Shown piece by piece: positions 49,052 to 57,146 of a DNA stretch of 64,000 nucleotides. This DNA is from Flavobacteriales bacterium. Its GTDB lineage: Bacteria; Bacteroidota; Bacteroidia; Flavobacteriales_F; PHOS-HE28. The DNA is taken from the NCBI GenBank assembly GCA_016700415.1, contig CP065018.1, forward strand, positions 2,858,001-2,922,000. Direction: 5' to 3'. The notes beneath the pieces were generated by a model, which was not told the DNA's origin, did no database searches, and saw only the letters and a program-made list of their open reading frames with translations. Made by a program: the position numbers and the translations under genes. How positions within the stretch are numbered: position 1 is the stretch's first letter; every line of letters starts with the position of its first letter.

Positions 49052-51004
49052 ATGCGCCGTTCCTCCCTTTTCCCTAAAAAGCTCCGTGTGATCACGGGGC
49101 TGGGCGTCTTGGTGCTGTTGCTCGTAGGCTGGTCCGCTGCGACCACCCCCGTGAAGGGCCCGCACAGCCCGTTGGAGCTGTCCATTCTCCGCGAACAGAT
49201 CCAAGGGCTCGATGTGCAATTCGGCACTTATTTCGTCACGGCGGGGCGCTGCTCCGGTTGCCATGGGCACGATTCGCTGGGCATCGCCATGGTGGCCGGG
49301 GAGGGCGAGGATGTGAACGTGACCGACGACTGGCGCAGCAGCATGATGGCGAACAGCGCGCGCGACCCCTTCTTCTTAGCCAAGGTCGAGCACGAGGGCC
49401 TGGTATACCCCGGGCACAAGGAGGCGATCGAGCACAACTGCATGAAGTGCCATGCTCCGTTAGCGGTCTTTGAGCAGAAGATGCTGGGCAACCCGCCCTT
49501 CACCCTGGCACAGTACGATACGAGCGTGATGGCACAGGACGGGGTCTCCTGCTTGGCCTGCCACATGCAGAACCCGGATTCGGCGGGGCGCTTCTTTTCC
49601 GGGGATCTGCATTTCGACAGCGCACGTGTCTGGGGGCCGTACACCCAGGACCAGATCAACCCGGACATCATGCAGTACTTCGTGGGCTTTACGCCGGACC
49701 AAGGTTCGCACATCCTCGACGGCCGTGTCTGTGCCGGATGTCACACGGCGATCAACAGGACCTTGGACCTCGAAGGCAACTTTACGGGAGGGTATTTCTA
49801 CGAGCAGACCATGTGGCAGGAATACGAGAATTCGATCTACTTCGGAACAGAGCAGAACTGCCGCAGCTGCCACATGCCACGGATCCAGGACTCCATCGTG
49901 CTGGCATCGGAGTACATCTTCCTGAGCGGCCAATCGCCCTTCGGCAAACACCACCTCGCGGGCGGCGGCAATTTCATGTTGAAGCTGATGAAGAGCCACA
50001 TCAGCACACTGGGCATCCCGGCCACGACCGCCCAGTTCGACAGTACCATCGCACGCACCCAGTACCAGCTGGAACATGCCTTGGAACTGCATACGGAGGT
50101 CGCGGAACGCACGGACGACACCGTCTTCGTGGACGTACACCTCACCAACATCATCGGCCACAAGATCCCCAGCGGTTTCCCGAACCGGCGTGCGTTCGTG
50201 CAAGTGATCGCGCTCACCGCCACCGGCGACACCCTCTTCCAAAGCGGCCGATGGGACGGGACCTACGAGGTGTACGGGCACGACGCGGACTATGAGCCGC
50301 ACCACGATGTGATCACCCAGGGCGACCAAGTGCAGATCTATGAGTTCGTGATGGGGGACGTGAACGGTGATGTGACCCGTGTCCTCAATCGCGCGGCGAT
50401 ACGGGTGAAGGACAACCGCCTTGTGCCGATCGGCTACAGCACTTCACATTTCAGCTATGACACCACGGCGATCGCGGGCCGGGCATTGACCGACCCGGAC
50501 TTCAACCACGATGCCGGCGGTGTGGAGGGCAATGGCGGCGATATCGTCCATTACCACATCGCGACCAACGGATACGCGGGGGCGGTGCATGTGACGACGA
50601 AAGTGTTCTACCAGCAGGTGCCGCCCTTGTGGAATTCGGAGATGTTCAACCTCCACGGACCGCGGATCGACACGTTCCGCACGATGTATGACAATGCCGA
50701 TGGCACCCCGGACCTGATGGCGACGGATTCGCTGACGGATATCGGAACGGGTATCCACGCTGCACGGTACATCGCCGCACAGGTTTTCCCGAATCCCACG
50801 CGCGACGGCTTCGTGCTGATCACCATGCCGGAGACCACCAAGGTCATCGCCTACGATGCCGGGGGCAAGCGTGTGCCGCTGAGAACATCGCGACACGGCG
50901 ATGGCTGGCGTTGCGAACTTCCTGAGCAGGTCGGCGTGTATCACTTGGTGATCACGACACCGCAGGGTGATCGCATGGTACGTGTGGTGCGGACCGCGCC
51001 ATGA
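49052..51004 (+). CDS. Pentahaem c-type cytochrome with T9SS sorting domain
   Basis: 650 residues from the ATG at 49052, which gives a membrane-spanning export signal (VITGLGVLVLLLVGWSAA). Five CxxCH haem-binding motifs: CSGCH, CMKCH, CLACH, CAGCH and CRSCH, spread over the first ~290 residues, similar to the cytochrome c554-like/multihaem fold. The middle is beta-rich. The end (AAQVFPNPTRDGFVLI...VGVYHLVITTPQGD) is a T9SS type-A sorting domain. The haem protein is thus predicted to be on the outside of the cell, where it could move electrons or carry a redox enzyme activity. Confidence 0.88.
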   Translation: MRRSSLFPKKLRVITGLGVLVLLLVGWSAATTPVKGPHSPLELSILREQIQGLDVQFGTYFVTAGRCSGCHGHDSLGIAMVAGEGEDVNVTDDWRSSMMANSARDPFFLAKVEHEGLVYPGHKEAIEHNCMKCHAPLAVFEQKMLGNPPFTLAQYDTSVMAQDGVSCLACHMQNPDSAGRFFSGDLHFDSARVWGPYTQDQINPDIMQYFVGFTPDQGSHILDGRVCAGCHTAINRTLDLEGNFTGGYFYEQTMWQEYENSIYFGTEQNCRSCHMPRIQDSIVLASEYIFLSGQSPFGKHHLAGGGNFMLKLMKSHISTLGIPATTAQFDSTIARTQYQLEHALELHTEVAERTDDTVFVDVHLTNIIGHKIPSGFPNRRAFVQVIALTATGDTLFQSGRWDGTYEVYGHDADYEPHHDVITQGDQVQIYEFVMGDVNGDVTRVLNRAAIRVKDNRLVPIGYSTSHFSYDTTAIAGRALTDPDFNHDAGGVEGNGGDIVHYHIATNGYAGAVHVTTKVFYQQVPPLWNSEMFNLHGPRIDTFRTMYDNADGTPDLMATDSLTDIGTGIHAARYIAAQVFPNPTRDGFVLITMPETTKVIAYDAGGKRVPLRTSRHGDGWRCELPEQVGVYHLVITTPQGDRMVRVVRTAP

Positions 51005-51093
51005 TGCCGACCACGATCGCTTCCATCAGCACTCCGCTCAAACTCATGCGGGTCATTGGGTGTTCCACTGAAAGGCAGAGCCTCTTGTTCCCC

Positions 51094-51101
51094 TATCTTT
51101 A
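51094..51101 (+). promoter_or_regulatory. -7 promoter-like element (TATCTTTA) for the HicB-like/HicA pair
   Basis: One mismatch to TAnnTTTG, 18 bases before the ATG at 51120. Confidence 0.4.
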
Positions 51102-51119
51102 CAGCACAAGGCCATACCC

Positions 51120-51326
51120 ATGAAAGAGATCATTTTTCTGGTTGAGGAATCCCCCGAAGGCGGTTTGGAGGCCAAGGCATTGGACCATTCAATTTTCACC
51201 GATGGTGCGGACCTTAAGGAGTTGGAGGCAAATGTCCGCGATGCCTTGATCTGCCATTTTGAGGACAGCGAGCGCCCGAAGGTGGTGCGCTTACACATGG
51301 TGAAGGAAGTGGTGTTCGCTGCATGA
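51120..51326 (+). CDS. HicB-like antitoxin
   Basis: 68 residues: EIIFLVEESPEGGLEAKALDHSIFTDGADLKELEANVRDAL is the partial RNase-H-like fold of HicB-type antitoxins (sometimes misnamed as a dehydrogenase subunit homologue). It lacks a C-terminal DNA-binding domain, so autoregulation may be absent. It overlaps the toxin gene by ATGA; antitoxin first. Confidence 0.85.
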   Translation: MKEIIFLVEESPEGGLEAKALDHSIFTDGADLKELEANVRDALICHFEDSERPKVVRLHMVKEVVFAA

Positions 51327-51571
51327 GGATTCCACGCGACCTCGACGGTAGGGAGTTGATCGCCGCCCTTGGGAAACTGGGTTATGAGGTCACTCGACAG
51401 AGCGGCAGCCATATTCGTTTGACGACCTCCCGCAACGGTGTCCATCACATCACTATCCCGGAACACCGCCCACTGAAGGTGGGGACATTGTCCGCAATAT
51501 TGCGTGATGTCGCCGTCCATCATAGCCTGAGCAGGGATGCTCTGATGGCCTCGCTCTTCAGTAAGACCTGA
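51323..51571 (+). CDS. hicA: HicA-type mRNA interferase toxin
   Basis: 82 residues: RELIAALGKLGYEVTRQSGSHIRLTTSRNGVHHITIPEHRPLKVGTL; the His in GSHIRL is the catalytic residue of HicA (dsRBD-like fold). It cleaves mRNA when not bound by the antitoxin. With the preceding gene it is a complete type II pair. Confidence 0.9.
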   Translation: MRIPRDLDGRELIAALGKLGYEVTRQSGSHIRLTTSRNGVHHITIPEHRPLKVGTLSAILRDVAVHHSLSRDALMASLFSKT

Positions 51572-51635
51572 ATGTGAACCGGCAATTGCGGGAGCGATGA
51601 CCTCGATCCGTAAGGCTGACCCCGGTTCTTCTTCC

Positions 51636-52436
51636 ATGACATCGCCCACCACGCTCGCTTCCATCCACATCTACCCGGTCAAATCCTTAGGTGGATTTTC
51701 TGTTCCGGACATACGCTTGACGGACAGAGGTTTGGAGCACGATCGCCGCTGGATGCTGATCGATCCCGATGGCCGGTTCCTGTCGCAACGGGAATGCCAG
51801 GCCATGGCATGCCTGCATTGCGCAGCGCACGGTAACGGGTTCCGTGTCACCGATGTGCGGAATGGGAATACGGTCGATGTACCGTGGTCTCTTCAGGAGG
51901 CGGAACGCGTCAAGGCCAAAGTCTGGGACGATGATGTAGACCTGATGCTCGGCCCTGCTTTCATGCATCAATGGTTCAGCGAAACCCTGCAACGCCCGGT
52001 GCGACTGGCCTACATGCCAGACAGTACGGTGCGCACCACGGACCCGACCTACGCCGATGTCCCCGTGGCGCTCAACGACGGTTATCCGTCCCTGATCATT
52101 TCGCAAGCCTCGTTGGACGACCTCAATGCGCGGCTGGGAACACCGGTGCGGATGGACCGCTTTCGCCCCAACTTCGTAATTACAGGCGGCGCGCCGTTCC
52201 AAGAGGATGATTGGAAAACCATCATCATCGGCGAGACGCACTTCAACATCGTGAAACCCTGCGCGCGTTGCGTCATCATCACCACGGACCAGCGAACGGG
52301 CGAGCGCTCGAAAGAGCCCTTGCGAACGTTGGCCACCTTTCGCTCCGTGGGGAACAAGGTGCGTTTTGGGATGAATGCGACATTTGCTGAAATGGGGACG
52401 ATCCATGTCGGTGTCCCCGTGCAGGTGAACGCATGA
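51636..52436 (+). CDS. MOSC-domain protein (YcbX/mARC-like)
   Basis: 266 residues from the ATG at 51636; the ATG at 51597 would add 13 poorly conserved residues. N-terminal MOSC_N beta-barrel (LASIHIYPVKSLGG, GLEHDRRWMLIDPDGRFLSQRE), then the MOSC domain (FRPNFVITGGAPFQEDDW, KPCARCVIITTDQRTG). The Cys in KPCARC is the probable molybdenum-ligating Cys of this family. YcbX/mARC proteins reduce N-hydroxylated compounds with Moco. It lacks the C-terminal ferredoxin of E. coli YcbX. Coupled by ATGA to the transporter that follows. Confidence 0.9.
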   Translation: MTSPTTLASIHIYPVKSLGGFSVPDIRLTDRGLEHDRRWMLIDPDGRFLSQRECQAMACLHCAAHGNGFRVTDVRNGNTVDVPWSLQEAERVKAKVWDDDVDLMLGPAFMHQWFSETLQRPVRLAYMPDSTVRTTDPTYADVPVALNDGYPSLIISQASLDDLNARLGTPVRMDRFRPNFVITGGAPFQEDDWKTIIIGETHFNIVKPCARCVIITTDQRTGERSKEPLRTLATFRSVGNKVRFGMNATFAEMGTIHVGVPVQVNA

Positions 52437-53221
52437 TCCACGCGATACTCAACGATAAGGCCACGCGCCTCTATATCATCCTCGGCTCCTTCTTTGTGGC
52501 CAGCGCCATCGTCGCGGAGATGATCGGTGTGAAACTCTTCCAGTTGGAGACCGCGCTTGGCATCGACAAGGCGGATTTCACCTTGTTGGGCCAGCATCAT
52601 TTGTCCTTCGTGCTCAGCGTGGGCGTGCTGCCGTGGCCCATCATCTTCATCATGACCGATGTGATCAACGATTACTTCGGTGTGCGCGGCGTACGCTTCC
52701 TCACCTTGATCACTGCGGGATTGATCGCCTTCACGTATGTCCTGATGTGGTTCGCCATCCACATGCCCCCGGACCTCGGCTGGTGGATGACGAGTAGCGC
52801 AGGTCAAGGCGTACCGGACATGCAGGCGGCGTTCAAGAGCATCTTCGGGCAGGGCAACAACATCATCATCGGTTCACTTACGGCTTTCATCATCGGGCAG
52901 CTTGTGGACGCGAGCATCTTCCGCAGGCTCAAGCGCATCACTGGTGACAGGCGCATTTGGCTGCGCGCCACCGGCAGCACGCTCATCAGCCAGCTCATCG
53001 ACAGCGTTGTGGTGACCTACGTGGCGTTCTGGCTCTTCAAGGGCATGCCTTTCGCGCAATGCACCGCGTTGGTGATCACGGCATACAGCTATAAATTCGT
53101 CGTTGCCCTTTTGTCCACTCCGGTGATCTACCTCGTTCATGCGAGCGTGGAGCGCTATGTGGGGAAGGAACGCGCGCACGCCATGCGGGAGGCCGCGATG
53201 GTGCTGAGGGCCGACCAGTGA
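52433..53221 (+). CDS. yhhQ: Queuosine precursor transporter (VUT/YhhQ family)
   Basis: 262 residues, six to seven membrane helices. AEMIGVKLFQ, VGVLPWPIIFIMTDVINDYFG and IGQLVDASIFRRLKRITG...LRATGSTLISQLIDSVVVTYVAF are family hallmarks. Imports preQ0/preQ1 for queuosine tRNA modification. Start overlaps the MOSC stop (ATGA). Confidence 0.93.
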   Translation: MIHAILNDKATRLYIILGSFFVASAIVAEMIGVKLFQLETALGIDKADFTLLGQHHLSFVLSVGVLPWPIIFIMTDVINDYFGVRGVRFLTLITAGLIAFTYVLMWFAIHMPPDLGWWMTSSAGQGVPDMQAAFKSIFGQGNNIIIGSLTAFIIGQLVDASIFRRLKRITGDRRIWLRATGSTLISQLIDSVVVTYVAFWLFKGMPFAQCTALVITAYSYKFVVALLSTPVIYLVHASVERYVGKERAHAMREAAMVLRADQ

Positions 53222-53225
53222 ACCG

Positions 53226-54206
53226 CTATTCGGCGGGTGACCAGTACTCCACCTTCGTTGCCACGGCGGGTACCGTGCGTAGGTGGTCGTAGATCGCGCC
53301 TAGGTCCTGCTCGGTCATGCCGGCGTACATCATCCAAGGCATCACTGTTTGGAAGTCTCCTGCTTTCCAGTCGATCGGGGCAGGCACGTAGCTGCTGTCC
53401 GCGAACTGCTTGAACTTGCGGATGAAGGTCGCCTTGTCCCATTCGCCGATGCCGTTCACCGGATCCGGTGTGATATTGGAGGAGCGTAAGGTGGCGCCGT
53501 TCGGGAAGCGGAACTCGAATCCGCCGGCGAAGGGCTCGCCCACCATCTTGCCCTTTTCCTGCTTGGTGTGGCATTCGCGGCAGCCTGCGGCATTGGTGAT
53601 GTACGCGCCGTACCCCGGGTCCGTGAGCTTTGGCAGCGGCACGGGGTGCGCCGGTTCCGGGATGGTGTGCAGAATGATGTTCATCGGGAAGTCCGCCTTG
53701 GAATCCCCGGGGTGGCTCTCGATGGACGGCAACGAACGCACATAGGCAATGATGCTGTACACGTCCTCCGTCGCCAGTTTGCTGTAGTAGAGATAGGGCA
53801 TCACCGGGAAGAAGGCGCGGCCATCCTTATCCACCCCACTGGTGATCGCACGGTATATCTCCCCGTCGCTCCAGCCCTTCAGGTTGAACGGGGTGATGTT
53901 CTTTGCCACGAAACTACCGGGGAAACCCATGGTCTGGTCGAACATCTCGCCTCCCTTCCCCAGCGTGCCGGGCTCCGGTGGTGCGGCGAATTTGTTCCAG
54001 TCGCGGGTGCTGTGGCAGTCCATGCAGACCGCTACATGGTTGGCTAAGTATTCCCCCCGGGCCAAGCGCTCCGGTGTTAGCTCCACATGCAGGTCTTTAG
54101 GCACCGGAATGTCCGGAAGGGCCTGTGTGATGTAGGTGAGGCCACCGATGATGATGAGCACCAGCACGGCCAACAGAATGCCGATGACCTTCAGGAACTT
54201 TTTCAT
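53226..54206 (-). CDS. Membrane-anchored dihaem cytochrome c
   Basis: 326 residues from the ATG at 54206. N-terminal anchor (VIGILLAVLVLIIIGGLTYI), then two cytochrome c domains with CMDCH and CRECH; PFNLKGWSDGEIYRAITSGVDKDGRAFFPVMPYLYYSKLATEDVYSIIAYVRSLP and NGIGEWDKATFIRKF are typical of the electron-transfer subunit of alcohol/gluconate dehydrogenases, with Met ligands (VMPY, VMPW). No dehydrogenase subunit is adjacent, so its partner is unknown. Periplasmic side. Confidence 0.9.
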   Translation of the reverse strand: MKKFLKVIGILLAVLVLIIIGGLTYITQALPDIPVPKDLHVELTPERLARGEYLANHVAVCMDCHSTRDWNKFAAPPEPGTLGKGGEMFDQTMGFPGSFVAKNITPFNLKGWSDGEIYRAITSGVDKDGRAFFPVMPYLYYSKLATEDVYSIIAYVRSLPSIESHPGDSKADFPMNIILHTIPEPAHPVPLPKLTDPGYGAYITNAAGCRECHTKQEKGKMVGEPFAGGFEFRFPNGATLRSSNITPDPVNGIGEWDKATFIRKFKQFADSSYVPAPIDWKAGDFQTVMPWMMYAGMTEQDLGAIYDHLRTVPAVATKVEYWSPAE

Positions 54207-54226
54207 GTTATTGTGGTTTGCGAAGC

Positions 54227-54234
54227 GAAAACTA
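54227..54234 (-). promoter_or_regulatory. -7 promoter-like element (TAGTTTTC) for the dihaem cytochrome
   Basis: Seven of eight positions fit TAnnTTTG, 20 bases before the ATG at 54206 on the minus strand. Confidence 0.4.
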
Positions 54235-54293
54235 ATTTCAGCGAGAGCGGAAATGCAACTGTCGAGGTGGTTGTGTCGCAATTTTGCAGTGTC

Positions 54294-54461
54294 ATGGCGA
54301 AGAAGCGCATCACCAAGAAAGAGCTCCTACAGATCGAGCAAGCCGCCGTGCGTGAAGAGCGCAAGGAGCAAGGGGCGCTGGACGGGCGCTTCCGGGAGAA
54401 GGTGGAGAAAAGCAAGAAGTCCTATACGCGCACGACCAAGCACAAGAAGAAGGGGCCGTGA
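54294..54461 (+). CDS. Small basic protein (55 residues)
   Basis: Start MAKKRITKKELLQIEQAAVR, end YTRTTKHKKKGP. Very rich in Lys/Arg, one helix, so probably RNA- or ribosome-associated. Preceded by a CAATTTTG box. No named family, but the sequence is clearly biased as a real small basic protein. Confidence 0.6.
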   Translation: MAKKRITKKELLQIEQAAVREERKEQGALDGRFREKVEKSKKSYTRTTKHKKKGP

Positions 54462-54506
54462 GCACTTATACCGCCTTGCGGGGTGCCTTGATCACAAAGG
54501 AATGAT

Positions 54507-54905
54507 CTATTTGAGCGTAGTGCCGACCGCGCCGTACCACGGATGGATCTCATACTTCAACCGGCCGGCCTTCACGAACGGGTCCATCCGGAGGTAGCCT
54601 TCGACCTCCTCACGGGAATCGCAATCGTAAAGCAGCAACCCTCGCCAGTCGCCATCATCACCGAATGGCCCTGCCATTTGTATCAAGCCCCGTTCCGCCT
54701 GCTCTTCCTGATGTTCCAAATGCTGTTTCAGCGTGAGCGCGGAAGTGGCACTGTCCAATGGCGGCGCATCGCCGCTAGTGTACAGCACGAACCAGTACTG
54801 TTTCATGTGGTAGGTGCTGTCGGCGATCGTCACATCGAAGGTGCGTTGTGCATAGGAAGCGCAGCTAAGGAGCAACGATAGGAGGATGCTTGCCGTTAAG
54901 CGCAT
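54507..54905 (-). CDS. Exported YCII-domain-like protein
   Basis: 132 residues with a signal peptide whose end, LLLSCASYAQ, may be either a lipobox or a type I site. YHMKQYWFVLYTSGDAPPLDS, QHLEHQEEQAERGLIQMAGPFGDDGDWRGLLLYDCDSREEVEGYLRMDPFVKAGRLKYEIHPWYG is the YciI-like fold (ferredoxin-like, conserved DPF and HPW). YciI proteins are normally cytoplasmic; the export signal is unusual. Catalytic role unknown. Confidence 0.82.
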   Translation of the reverse strand: MRLTASILLSLLLSCASYAQRTFDVTIADSTYHMKQYWFVLYTSGDAPPLDSATSALTLKQHLEHQEEQAERGLIQMAGPFGDDGDWRGLLLYDCDSREEVEGYLRMDPFVKAGRLKYEIHPWYGAVGTTLK

Positions 54906-55177
54906 GTCAGGGTCGTTCGGTCAAATGTCCCAATGTGGTGAAGTGTGGTAAAAGTAATCGCGACACATCAAGGTGCCTCTTTGGCGTGGGGGGATGTGGA
55001 GGTCTATTGGCCGGGTCGGACCTGCCCCTGTCCAATGGACTTGCCGATCCACCTTCCGTGATCAACCAACATTTCGGACTGAACGCAGTGGTGAACGCAT
55101 CTGCCCACTTCTTCCAACTTCGCGGTTGGCGCATATTGGGATAAGTAAATGGCCGCACAAAACGCGACCTTTGCACC

Positions 55178-56272
55178 ATGAACGCCAAGCCCATCGACCT
55201 TCGTGAACTTTCCAAGGAGGAGGTCATAGCCCTCGTTGCCGAGCTGGGCGAGAAGCCTTACCGCGCCGCGCAGGTGTGGGAGTGGTTGTGGAAGACGCAT
55301 GCGCCCTCGATCGAGGCGATGAGCAATCTTTCCAAAGACTTCCGGGCGAAGTTGGCCGAGCGAGCCGTATTGCGCCCACTGGTGATCGCCGAGCAGCAGA
55401 AGAGCGACGACGGCACCATCAAATGTGCTTTCCGCACATGGGACGGCCACATCGTGGAAGGTGTGCTGATCCCCACGGAAAAGCGCATCACAGCCTGCGT
55501 CAGCTCGCAGATCGGGTGCAGCCTGGATTGTGACTTCTGCGCCACGGGCAGGCTGAAGCGTGTGCGCAACCTGAGCGCAGGCGAGATCGTGGACCAAGTG
55601 GTGCAGATCGCACGCTTGGCCGAGGAGCATCTCAAGCGCCCGCTCACCAACATCGTGTACATGGGCATGGGCGAGCCGCTGCTGAACTATACCAACACCA
55701 TGCGCAGCGCCGAGCGCATCAACGCGGAGGACGGCCTGGGCATGAGCTACCGCCGGATCACGGTGAGCACTGCGGGCCTCGCCAAGCAGATCCGCGAACT
55801 CGGTGATGACGGGGCCAAGTTCAATCTCGCCCTTTCGTTGCACGCCGCCACTGATGAGAAGCGCAGTAGCCTGATGCCGATCAACGACACCAACAACCTG
55901 GAGGAGCTGCTTTCCGCGCTGCGCCACTACACGCGCCTCACACGCAAGGACATCACGTTCGAGTACATCCTCTTCCGGGACTTCAACGACTCGCTTGAGG
56001 ACGCGCGTGATCTGGTGCGCCTCTGCAGCAAAGTGGACGCCAAGGTGAACCTGATCGAGTACAACGCCACCGATGACGGGCGTTTCCAGCGCACACCGAT
56101 CGAGCAGGCCTTGAAGTTCCAGAACTATTTGGAGAGCAAGGGCATCACGACGCGCATCCGCCGCAGTCGCGGTCGTGACATCGACGCGGCCTGCGGACAG
56201 TTGGCCAACAAGAACGAGCCGGCGGTGAAGGGCGGGGAACGGGTGATGAAGTCGGCGGTTACAAAGGATTAG
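55178..56272 (+). CDS. rlmN: Dual-specificity 23S rRNA/tRNA (adenine-2-C)-methyltransferase RlmN
   Basis: 364 residues. Radical-SAM cluster CSLDCDFCATG, ACVSSQIGC, MGMGEPLLN, SLHAATDEKR, EYNATDDGRFQRTP, and the C-terminal RRSRGRDIDAACGQL with the catalytic Cys. Methylates A2503 in 23S rRNA and A37 in some tRNAs. The tail after NKNEP is a weakly conserved basic stretch whose TAG stop lies inside the palindromic spacer repeat at 56268. Preceded by a GACCTTTG box. Confidence 0.96.
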   Translation: MNAKPIDLRELSKEEVIALVAELGEKPYRAAQVWEWLWKTHAPSIEAMSNLSKDFRAKLAERAVLRPLVIAEQQKSDDGTIKCAFRTWDGHIVEGVLIPTEKRITACVSSQIGCSLDCDFCATGRLKRVRNLSAGEIVDQVVQIARLAEEHLKRPLTNIVYMGMGEPLLNYTNTMRSAERINAEDGLGMSYRRITVSTAGLAKQIRELGDDGAKFNLALSLHAATDEKRSSLMPINDTNNLEELLSALRHYTRLTRKDITFEYILFRDFNDSLEDARDLVRLCSKVDAKVNLIEYNATDDGRFQRTPIEQALKFQNYLESKGITTRIRRSRGRDIDAACGQLANKNEPAVKGGERVMKSAVTKD

Positions 56273-56320
56273 CTGATGGGTGCTCCGGTTGGAACCATCA
56301 GATGATCGTCACTTAAGCTG
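56265..56320. repeat. Palindromic spacer repeat, copy 2
   Basis: AGGATTAGCTGAT (56265-56277) is identical to copy 1 at 23042-23054; ACCATCAG-x-x-x-ATCGTCAC also agrees with copy 1. The second arm is degenerate here. It supplies the rlmN stop codon (TAG at 56270-56272). Confidence 0.65.
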
Positions 56321-56329
56321 TTCAACTGT

Positions 56330-57046
56330 TCAAAAGCCGTAGCCGATCTTCACGCCGAGGAACACCGCCAATACGTTATCGTGGGTCTCCTCCACGGAGT
56401 AACTCCAGCGGCGGTCGGCTAGGTCCAGCCGCTCATCCACCAAGGTGAGCGAGCGGTTCCGGAAACCTAGGCCGCAGTATGCGTCGAAAAGCCAATTGTT
56501 GGTGCTGGCCAAGCGCTGGTAGCCAAAGTAGAGGCGGACATCGTTGTACAGCCGTTGGTCGCGCAGGGTCTCATCCGTGAAATGCCCGGAGCTGTCCTTC
56601 TTGGAGATGTCTTTGCTATGATCCAAGTAAGCGAACTCGCCTTGGACGTAAATGCCCTGTGGTTCAATGTCATCCGTGAGGTACCAGCGGAGGCCCACAT
56701 GGAACGACGGCTTGGCGATGATCTTCGTTCCAGCGCTGAAATCATCCGCCTTGTCACCGGTGAAGCCGCCGCCTAAATAATTCCGGAAGGTGACGCCAAC
56801 GGCGATCTCGGCGCTGAGCCGGTGGGAGAGGGCACGCTCGTAATACAGGGGGATCTCACCGCGCAAGAACAACAACGGGTTGATCTTGAGGACGTTCTTC
56901 ACGCAGTTTACCGTATCCCATTGGGCGGCCAGCCGGTCCTTGTACAGCAACACTTTCGTGGTCTTTCCGCCGGTCTGGGCCATCACACCGCCCCCGGAAC
57001 AGGCCAAGGCGAATGCCAAAAACAAGGGTAGAACACGGCGCGTCAT
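56330..57046 (-). CDS. Secreted beta-barrel-like outer-membrane protein
   Basis: 238 residues from the ATG at 57046 (the longer frame crosses a TACATTCG promoter box). Signal peptide FLAFALACSGGGVMAQ; the Cys in LACSGG could be a lipobox but the context favours signal peptidase I. Alternating strand pattern (INPLLFLRGEIPLYYERALSHRLSAEIAVGVTFRNYLGGG...FHVGLRWYL) and a final KIGYGF with terminal Phe, like DUF3575-type barrels. Divergent from the polyprenyl synthase. Confidence 0.78.
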   Translation of the reverse strand: MTRRVLPLFLAFALACSGGGVMAQTGGKTTKVLLYKDRLAAQWDTVNCVKNVLKINPLLFLRGEIPLYYERALSHRLSAEIAVGVTFRNYLGGGFTGDKADDFSAGTKIIAKPSFHVGLRWYLTDDIEPQGIYVQGEFAYLDHSKDISKKDSSGHFTDETLRDQRLYNDVRLYFGYQRLASTNNWLFDAYCGLGFRNRSLTLVDERLDLADRRWSYSVEETHDNVLAVFLGVKIGYGF

Positions 57047-57050
57047 GTGC

Positions 57051-57058
57051 CGAATGTA
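57051..57058 (-). promoter_or_regulatory. -7 promoter element (TACATTCG) for the outer-membrane protein
   Basis: One base from TAnnTTTG, 4 bases before the ATG at 57046. Confidence 0.5.
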
Positions 57059-57134
57059 CGGGGCGGAGCGTTCTCCCGGACCGGTCCTGACCTTCCGGGG
57101 CGGAATTCCCGGCGGCTCTTCGCCCGTGCCTGCC

Positions 57135-57142
57135 CATCTTTG
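57135..57142 (+). promoter_or_regulatory. -7 promoter element (CATCTTTG) for the polyprenyl synthase operon
   Basis: One mismatch to TAnnTTTG, 4 bases before the ATG at 57147. Confidence 0.5.
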
Positions 57143-57146
57143 CGGG

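Noticed and set aside
54890..55144. 84-codon + strand frame before rlmN
   Set aside because: No conserved features and unusual composition; the region looks like an ordinary 270-base gap with promoters.
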